NCBI RefSeq assembly: GCF_023806565.1
Contig: NZ_JAMTDV010000066.1
Coordinates: 78,095-142,094, forward strand
DNA: 64,000 nt
Direction: 5' to 3'
Origin: Accumulibacter sp.
GTDB lineage: Bacteria; Pseudomonadota; Gammaproteobacteria; Burkholderiales; Rhodocyclaceae
Of this stretch, positions 60,401-64,000 are shown one piece after another (within the stretch, counting starts at the first letter, position 1; each line of letters starts with the position of its first letter). The notes below the pieces were generated by a model. The model was not told the origin of the DNA. It made no database searches and was given only the letters and a program-made list of their open reading frames with translations. The position numbers and the translations under genes are program-made.

Positions 60401-60926
60401 CTGCGGCCGTGGCGCACTGGGCCCCTGGCTGGCATCGCAAGGCCACGCCGTCGTCGGTTACGACCGCGACTTCGCCTGGGATGGCAACGGCGAGGCCGCC
60501 CGGCATTTCCTCCACTGGGCGGCTGACCAGGGCTTTGCAGCGCGGCCAGCGACTCTCTACTCGCTGCCGACCGCCAGTGGCGACAGTGCCGAAGGTTTCG
60601 ACGTGGTAATGATGATCTCCGTACTGCAACATCTCGCACAACCGGCGCTCGCGCTGCGCGAGGCTCTCCGCATCCTCAAACCCGGTGGCCGGCTGGTGCT
60701 CAGTTTCGATCTGGCGTGCGTGCCGGAGGCGCTCGAAGACCGGCACCATCGCCGCTCGATCGTCAGCCCGTCGCGCCTCGCCACCTGGCTCGGACTGCCG
60801 GAATCCAGCCTCGGCCTGAGCGCATCCGCGATCGAGCGATCCGCCGACGACCTGCAGGCAGCTGGCGTTGCCGGCATGCCACGGGGGCTGACAGTCGGCG
60901 GACTATGCCTGGTGAAAGTGGTGTGA
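57399..60926 (+). CDS. Four-module glycosyltransferase/methyltransferase fusion (GT2-GT9-GT9-SAM MT)
   Basis: An 1175-aa protein. Residues 1-225 are a GT-A family 2 domain (VSCLMPTRARHELLPTAVAN, HWDDDDWY with D88-D91, GEDNHFVW). About 235-520 is family 9 (heptosyltransferase-like): LVLAGGIGDVLRWASLVPVL and VANDSGLMHLAAALGVPTLG (N457). About 565-885 is a second, diverged family 9-like module: IRLGGGFGDLLLAGRIVELL and HIDGESGLVHAAYALGTPSV (D827). About 930-1175 is a class I methyltransferase with DLGCGRGALGPWL (D999), VLQHLAQPALALREALRIL and KPGGRLVLSF. The ATG overlaps the effector stop (ATGA). It probably builds and methyl-caps a glycan on a particle component, the effector or a cell-surface target; the acceptor is unknown. 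Confidence 0.85.
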   Translation: MTAVRVSCLMPTRARHELLPTAVANFLAQEFADAELLIVSEDGVPDSIAPALASGRVRHIPCPPSLSLGAKRNFACQAAQGELLAHWDDDDWYARDRLGRQVQALLAKPGKALCGSSRVYFRDLSGERAWEYRYQGNRQPWLCGATLLYRREFWLAHPFPDRSIGEDNHFVWSADAAEVIDLADSALCIASVHAGNSSRKDTTSAWWTPVPRARIDALIAQAAATPTSARIDRPRATLVLAGGIGDVLRWASLVPVLDAAGYAVDLLLAADYPDCAALFAGARGVDRVLPADRARAQYLPAGEAPPELAVFAYWATPFAAHLPAARQLLADPRRWREHGDPACAAAIARELGWPGPLPVPPLAPALHAGGDEIEAGTLAVHAGCKPGWPWKKWHGYGELAKHFACVLRVGTAADEDTADTYFATPIRWPAHVRDATSPRPLADSARLIAQCAALVANDSGLMHLAAALGVPTLGIFGLTSPAREAMPWPAMHSLSGGLACEPACRTEPWGRRDCRQRLECLKRIEPRQVAQRLLEIAPALGQTAAPSAHAEPLLTPPKPPPPAPLPLAIRLGGGFGDLLLAGRIVELLWQLSGYGHVSTYSDRPELAQQALGGRGLVKVSHSLREWPKASGVRVEITQFVRFFDQPERWRNTHPALAELIARSHERIASVRGLVDRHPHLDGFWARLNQAGGRRRGESLAWSAGFDCQTPGPLAWRATHEAALCLALDEADVGPLRHLSAAGNPWITVHDGFDTSAQVRPGQSVKCWPLAHWSELVRALKAVRPELRIVQIGGSSSRPIPGVDQCLIGGIRLGEALWLVQGAELHIDGESGLVHAAYALGTPSVVLFGPTDPAFFAYAGNINLDAGVCTPCWWSTPDWMARCPRGLSEPACMAAITPISVRDAALRLLERCEGELARIPSLTLRPTASAVWAPPTPRATALLAALSGHAQLVDERDGHARSRHTGCHVHATKRWEYAFAVTALGIGEADVGDRPLRIADLGCGRGALGPWLASQGHAVVGYDRDFAWDGNGEAARHFLHWAADQGFAARPATLYSLPTASGDSAEGFDVVMMISVLQHLAQPALALREALRILKPGGRLVLSFDLACVPEALEDRHHRRSIVSPSRLATWLGLPESSLGLSASAIERSADDLQAAGVAGMPRGLTVGGLCLVKVV

Positions 60927-61345
60927 GTTCATTCCAGAGGCAGTGATTGCCCTGACTATCCCGGTCGATCGGCGGCAGCGATCGGCACCATCCGTCACGG
61001 TTGGGAGAAAGCTCCGCATTGTGCCGGCGGCGGTTGGCGCCAGGCCGGATTCAAGAGTCGTGCACGTGGTCTCGAGCAGGAGGGTAATCACGGACCTCGG
61101 CGAAGACCTGCCACGGAAGGACCGGCGCAGTGTGTAGTCCACAGGGGAGGTATGCATGACGAATGCTCGACGAGTTGCATCCGATGAAGGTAGCGCGGGC
61201 ATTCGCGAAGATGCCATCGGCCGTGACGCGAGCGAGGGACAGCGACGCCGGGTACTCACGGCGCAGGGGATCATTCCCGCCATTTGCACCATGACGCATT
61301 TCCCACGCCTTGCTGCGTCCCGCGCCGTGCGTCAGCGGCCGGCGG
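60927..61345. other. Intergenic region after the injection-system operon
   Basis: About 420 bases. Short frames exist on both strands, but none has a recognisable domain. I see no clear T-tailed hairpin after the operon end and no obvious attachment-site repeat. Confidence 0.45.
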
Positions 61346-62233
61346 CTACGGCACGCGCCGGTACTTGCCCCAAGCGCTCCAGCTGAACACCAGCAGGCCC
61401 AGCCAGATCAGTCCGAAGCTGAACACTTGAGCCATGTGCAGTGGCTCGCCGAAGATCCGGATCGCAGTGACAAACTGCAAGGTCGGATTGATATACATCA
61501 GCATGCCGAGAGTTGCCAGATCGAGCCGCTGCGCCGCTGCGGCGAAAGCGATCAGTGGCAGCGCAGTAAGGACGCCGGCGCCGATCAGCAGGCAGGTGGT
61601 CGTCAGGTCGTGCCCGGTGAACACTGGATGACCATTGCCGGCCTGCCACCAGGCGTACAAGACACAGGCCGGCAGCATCGCCAGCGTTTCCAGCCACAGG
61701 CCGGATACCGCATCGACCGGCAATTGCTTGCGCACCAGCCCATAGGTACCAAAGGTGCCGGCGAGGAACAAGGAAATCCAGGGGAGACTGCCGACCGCGA
61801 TCACCTCGTTCACGATCGCCGCCAGCGCCAGTACGACCGAAAAGCACTCCATCCGGTTCAGGCGTTCCTTGAGCACGACCAGACCGAGCAGGACATTGAC
61901 CAGCGGCGTCAGAAAGTAGCCGAGACTGGAAGCGACCACCTGCCGATTGGCGACGGCCCACAGGAAGACCAGCCAGTTGCTGCCGATCAGCAATGCGGCC
62001 ATGGACAGCATCGACAACTGCCGCCAATTCGCGAAAACGGCGGCGACCCGTTGCCATTGCCGACGCAGTGTCAACAGCAGGCCGACGAAAACGAAAGCCC
62101 AGACGGCACGGTTGCTCAACACGTCGATCGGCGAAACGTGCGCCAGCTGGCGGAAGAACAGAGGAAAGAATCCCCAGATCCCGTATGCGATCAGACCGAA
62201 CGCTACGCCGGCCAGGTGGCGCCTGCCGCGCAT
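61346..62233 (-). CDS. rarD: EamA-family transporter RarD
   Basis: A 295-aa inner-membrane protein with ten hydrophobic helices. It opens AGVAFGLIAYGIWGFFPLFF and contains RAVWAFVFVGLLL, SSLGYFLTPLVNVLLGLVVL and LGMLMYINPTLQFVTAI, the order typical of RarD. Length matches E. coli RarD (296 aa). Its substrate is not firmly known. The ATG at 62233 is preceded by a hairpin at 62255-62281. Confidence 0.93.
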   Translation of the reverse strand: MRGRRHLAGVAFGLIAYGIWGFFPLFFRQLAHVSPIDVLSNRAVWAFVFVGLLLTLRRQWQRVAAVFANWRQLSMLSMAALLIGSNWLVFLWAVANRQVVASSLGYFLTPLVNVLLGLVVLKERLNRMECFSVVLALAAIVNEVIAVGSLPWISLFLAGTFGTYGLVRKQLPVDAVSGLWLETLAMLPACVLYAWWQAGNGHPVFTGHDLTTTCLLIGAGVLTALPLIAFAAAAQRLDLATLGMLMYINPTLQFVTAIRIFGEPLHMAQVFSFGLIWLGLLVFSWSAWGKYRRVP

Positions 62234-62254
62234 GATTTCAGGTCTCCCGCTGCG

Positions 62255-62281
62255 CGCTTCCGCTCCGGTCCACCGGAAGCG
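62255..62281. terminator. Hairpin upstream of rarD
   Basis: CGCTTCCG (62255-62262) pairs perfectly with CGGAAGCG (62274-62281), with further partial pairing outside. On the minus strand it lies after the 152-aa exported-protein gene and before rarD. It may terminate the former. Confidence 0.5.
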
Positions 62282-62379
62282 TGCGCAGATACGGCAGGTC
62301 GAGAGGAGACGAGCGCAGAGTCTGTCGCGGGCGGTGGCCCCGCGCGGGAGCCGTCAGCGTACGGCAGCGCGGCGCCGGG

Positions 62380-62838
62380 TCACGACTCGGCGCGCTGGCA
62401 GACGACATTCAGCTCTCGGCAAACACCCAGGATGCGCGTGACCAGCGTCGACGTGGCCGAGGTCGTGACGCCGGGATGGGCGGTTGACACGATCAGTTGC
62501 GAGAGATCTTCCCCGAGCGTACTCACCTGAATGCCGCCGATCTGAACGCCATCGGTGAACTCGATCGAGCGCCTGGCATCGTCGATGCGCGTCACCCGGA
62601 CTTCAGTGCTCCTGCCCAGCAGACGCTTGATGGTGTCGAAGACCTTGTCTGGCGAGACTTCGACGATCACCGTCGCGACATCATAAGCGGCGCCGGTGGC
62701 CGGCGCGAACTGCGACATCTGTTCGATGCGTCCGATCGCTCGCCGCGCCAGGAACAACGCCTGTGCTTCGGCAGACCCGCACAATCCTGACAACAGACTG
62801 CCGGCCAGCAGACAGTGCAACAACCTCGATCGCTTCAT
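62380..62838 (-). CDS. Small exported protein of unknown function
   Basis: A 152-aa protein with a signal peptide (MKRSRLLHCLLAGSLLSGLC, then GSAEAQA). The mature part is alpha/beta: DVATVIVEVSPDKVFDTIKR, LLGRSTEVRVTRIDDARRSI and EFTDGVQIGGIQVSTL, ending in two cysteines (VCRELNVVC). The pattern of strands and one helix resembles periplasmic DUF3568-like/lipid-binding folds, but I cannot name a family. The ATG at 62838 was chosen because it starts the signal peptide; a longer upstream frame has no such features. Confidence 0.75.
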   Translation of the reverse strand: MKRSRLLHCLLAGSLLSGLCGSAEAQALFLARRAIGRIEQMSQFAPATGAAYDVATVIVEVSPDKVFDTIKRLLGRSTEVRVTRIDDARRSIEFTDGVQIGGIQVSTLGEDLSQLIVSTAHPGVTTSATSTLVTRILGVCRELNVVCQRAES

Positions 62839-63032
62839 TTCCGCTCTCCCGTCGAAATGTTTCGCGGCCACCTTGCCGCGGGCGCCAGGCAGATGCCCGT
62901 GTCGAGCCGGCTTCGGCCTGAACCGATTGGCGTCGATGGCCCGATGTCGCACGTCTGGCCTGGACGCCAAGGCTGCGCCATGCGGCGCCGGACGGCAGGC
63001 ACCGCTACCGCCGGCCAAGCACCATCGGCCAC

Positions 63033-63596
63033 CTATGGACTGCACTCCGGCGACGGGTTCAGGCCCTCCTTGTCCAGCGCCAGCGACGCATTGCCCTTGG
63101 CATACGTGATGACCCAGATGCTGTCGAAGTCGTTGTCCTTCCAGTCGGGCGGACTCTTGACTCCCAGTTGCCTGGCGAGCGGAGGAATCGCGCTGTGCTC
63201 CCACACCAGCAACACGGTACCGGTCTTTTTCTGCACGTCGGCGCTGACATCGCGATAATTCCTGGCGTCGAACTTGCTGTTCACCGTCAGGTTGTGCCTG
63301 ATGGCAAAAGGAGCGACCGTCTGGAACATCCTTGCGTGGCCCGTCGATGTGCCGAGGCTCAGCGACGGCACATAAACATAATTTGGCTTGTTGAACTTTT
63401 CGTAGAGGACCGCCGGCAGTTGCCGGGAACGGTTCTCCCCCTGGCAGGACAGATGGTCACCCCTTGCCGGTTTCTCTCCGTGCCGAATGATGACCACTTT
63501 CAGGTTGGCGTCGGGCACTGCGCGGGCGATTCCAGGGAGAGAGAGGATCAACCAGACGATGCCGGCAGAAATGCAGTGCAGAATACGGTGAGCCAT
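63033..63596 (-). CDS. Exported histidine phosphatase family protein
   Basis: A 187-aa protein with a signal peptide (MAHRILHCISAGIVWLILSL, then PGIARA). The catalytic RHG motif is VVIIRHGEKPARGD near residue 43. VLLVWEHSAIPPLARQL supplies the second catalytic His of the branch-2-like histidine phosphatases. Substrate unknown. The ATG at 63596 has GAAGG 7 bases upstream; the longer frame from 63665 lacks a reason for use. Confidence 0.82.
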   Translation of the reverse strand: MAHRILHCISAGIVWLILSLPGIARAVPDANLKVVIIRHGEKPARGDHLSCQGENRSRQLPAVLYEKFNKPNYVYVPSLSLGTSTGHARMFQTVAPFAIRHNLTVNSKFDARNYRDVSADVQKKTGTVLLVWEHSAIPPLARQLGVKSPPDWKDNDFDSIWVITYAKGNASLALDKEGLNPSPECSP

Positions 63597-63680
63597 GCGA
63601 GTTTTCCTTCTAGTAAGCCGCGATGATGAAAGCGAGCAGGATCTCCCCGTGGGCAGCCACAGCAACCAGCGACCGAACCG

Positions 63681-64000
63681 TCAGGCCGAGTTTGCCTCGA
63701 CAGCCTTGCGCAAGGCATCGAGCTCGGCTGGCCCGATGGTGTCGGCAAGCGGCACGTCGTTCTTCTCCTGAAATTCATTGAGCGCAGAACGCGTGCCCCT
63801 GCCACAGATTCCATCGATCGTACCACGGTGTGGATTCAGGTATGTCAGATACGATTGCGCTGCCCGAACCCTCAAGTCCCGAAAGGCACCGGCCTGGCAT
63901 TTTGCGTAATTGGCCGCGAGTCCGGTATCGTAGCTTGCTTCTAATCTGAAGTTCCCTCCTATCACCCAAGTCGTGACAGCGCCAACCCGTTGTATTTCCC
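63681..64000 (-). CDS. Peptidoglycan-binding-like protein, C-terminal part (runs off right edge)
   Basis: The frame is open from the right edge to the stop at 63681. It encodes VTTWVIGGNFRLEASYDTG before a GTG at 63965, so the gene probably starts outside the window. The last 60 residues (YLNPHRGTIDGICGRGTRSA, then LNEFQEKNDVPL and ELDALRKAVE) match a peptidoglycan-binding type 1 repeat with the usual 'D-G-x-x-G-x-x-T-x-x-A-L-x-x-F-Q' pattern. Cys residues at positions flanking the repeat may form a disulfide. Confidence 0.65.
   Translation of the reverse strand, partial: EIQRVGAVTTWVIGGNFRLEASYDTGLAANYAKCQAGAFRDLRVRAAQSYLTYLNPHRGTIDGICGRGTRSALNEFQEKNDVPLADTIGPAELDALRKAVEANSA

Noticed and set aside
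61310-62530. 406-aa plus-strand frame opposite rarD
   Set aside because: Antisense to a clear ten-helix RarD gene; composition is Gln/His/Arg-rich without domains.

Overview
The window is high-GC (about 65-70%) DNA from a Gram-negative bacterium. A PEP-CTERM exported protein, a Nudix/ThiE-type hybrid, MltA, a complete kdp potassium operon and a dense glycogen cluster together suggest a betaproteobacterium, most likely Rhodocyclales and possibly an Accumulibacter-like lineage. The taxonomy is inferred from gene content. No rRNA, tRNA or CRISPR array was seen.

Left part (1-22.4 kb): a partial FAD-linked oxidase gene and a PEP-CTERM gene whose start is out of frame. Then kdpF-A-B-C, a Rap1a-like periplasmic gene, and kdpD-E, tightly packed or overlapping. 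Next is glk-glgP-glgB-glgX, covering glucose phosphorylation and glycogen phosphorolysis, branching and debranching, and ending in a 12-bp-stem terminator. A convergent pair (DUF815-type ATPase and Nudix/ThiE-like hybrid) and mltA follow, then amt with a good sigma-54 promoter match.

Middle part (22.4-28.3 kb): a decayed accessory stretch. It holds a toxin-antitoxin pair in which both genes are broken, a RAYT transposase fragment, a lipase-like hydrolase, a zinc-ribbon membrane protein, a frameshifted VIT/CCC1-type transporter remnant, and an intact Old Yellow Enzyme gene.

Main system (28.3-60.9 kb): a co-directional, nearly gapless operon for an extracellular-type contractile injection system (eCIS; a phage-tail-like particle of the Afp/PVC/MAC kind). 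It encodes a terminator/cap protein, two sheaths (one with a very large insertion), two tubes, an Afp7-like CIS tube/LysM protein, a 58-aa protein, baseplate hub, spike, gp25, gpJ and gpI homologues, a protein with a hydrophobic C-terminal tail, two fibre-type proteins, a candidate tape-measure protein, an AAA+ ATPase, and a 1114-aa putative effector ending in an HNH-like nuclease motif. The last gene overlaps the effector stop codon. It encodes a 1175-aa fusion of a family 2 glycosyltransferase, two family 9-like glycosyltransferase modules and a SAM methyltransferase. No capsid, terminase, integrase or lysis gene is present, so this is not a prophage. No T6SS membrane-complex gene is present either. 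The fused glycosyltransferase/methyltransferase suggests that some part of the particle or its cargo is glycosylated. That idea is the most novel one in the window and is an inference.

Right part (61.3-64 kb): minus-strand genes for RarD, a small exported protein, an exported histidine phosphatase, and a peptidoglycan-binding-like protein that runs off the right edge.
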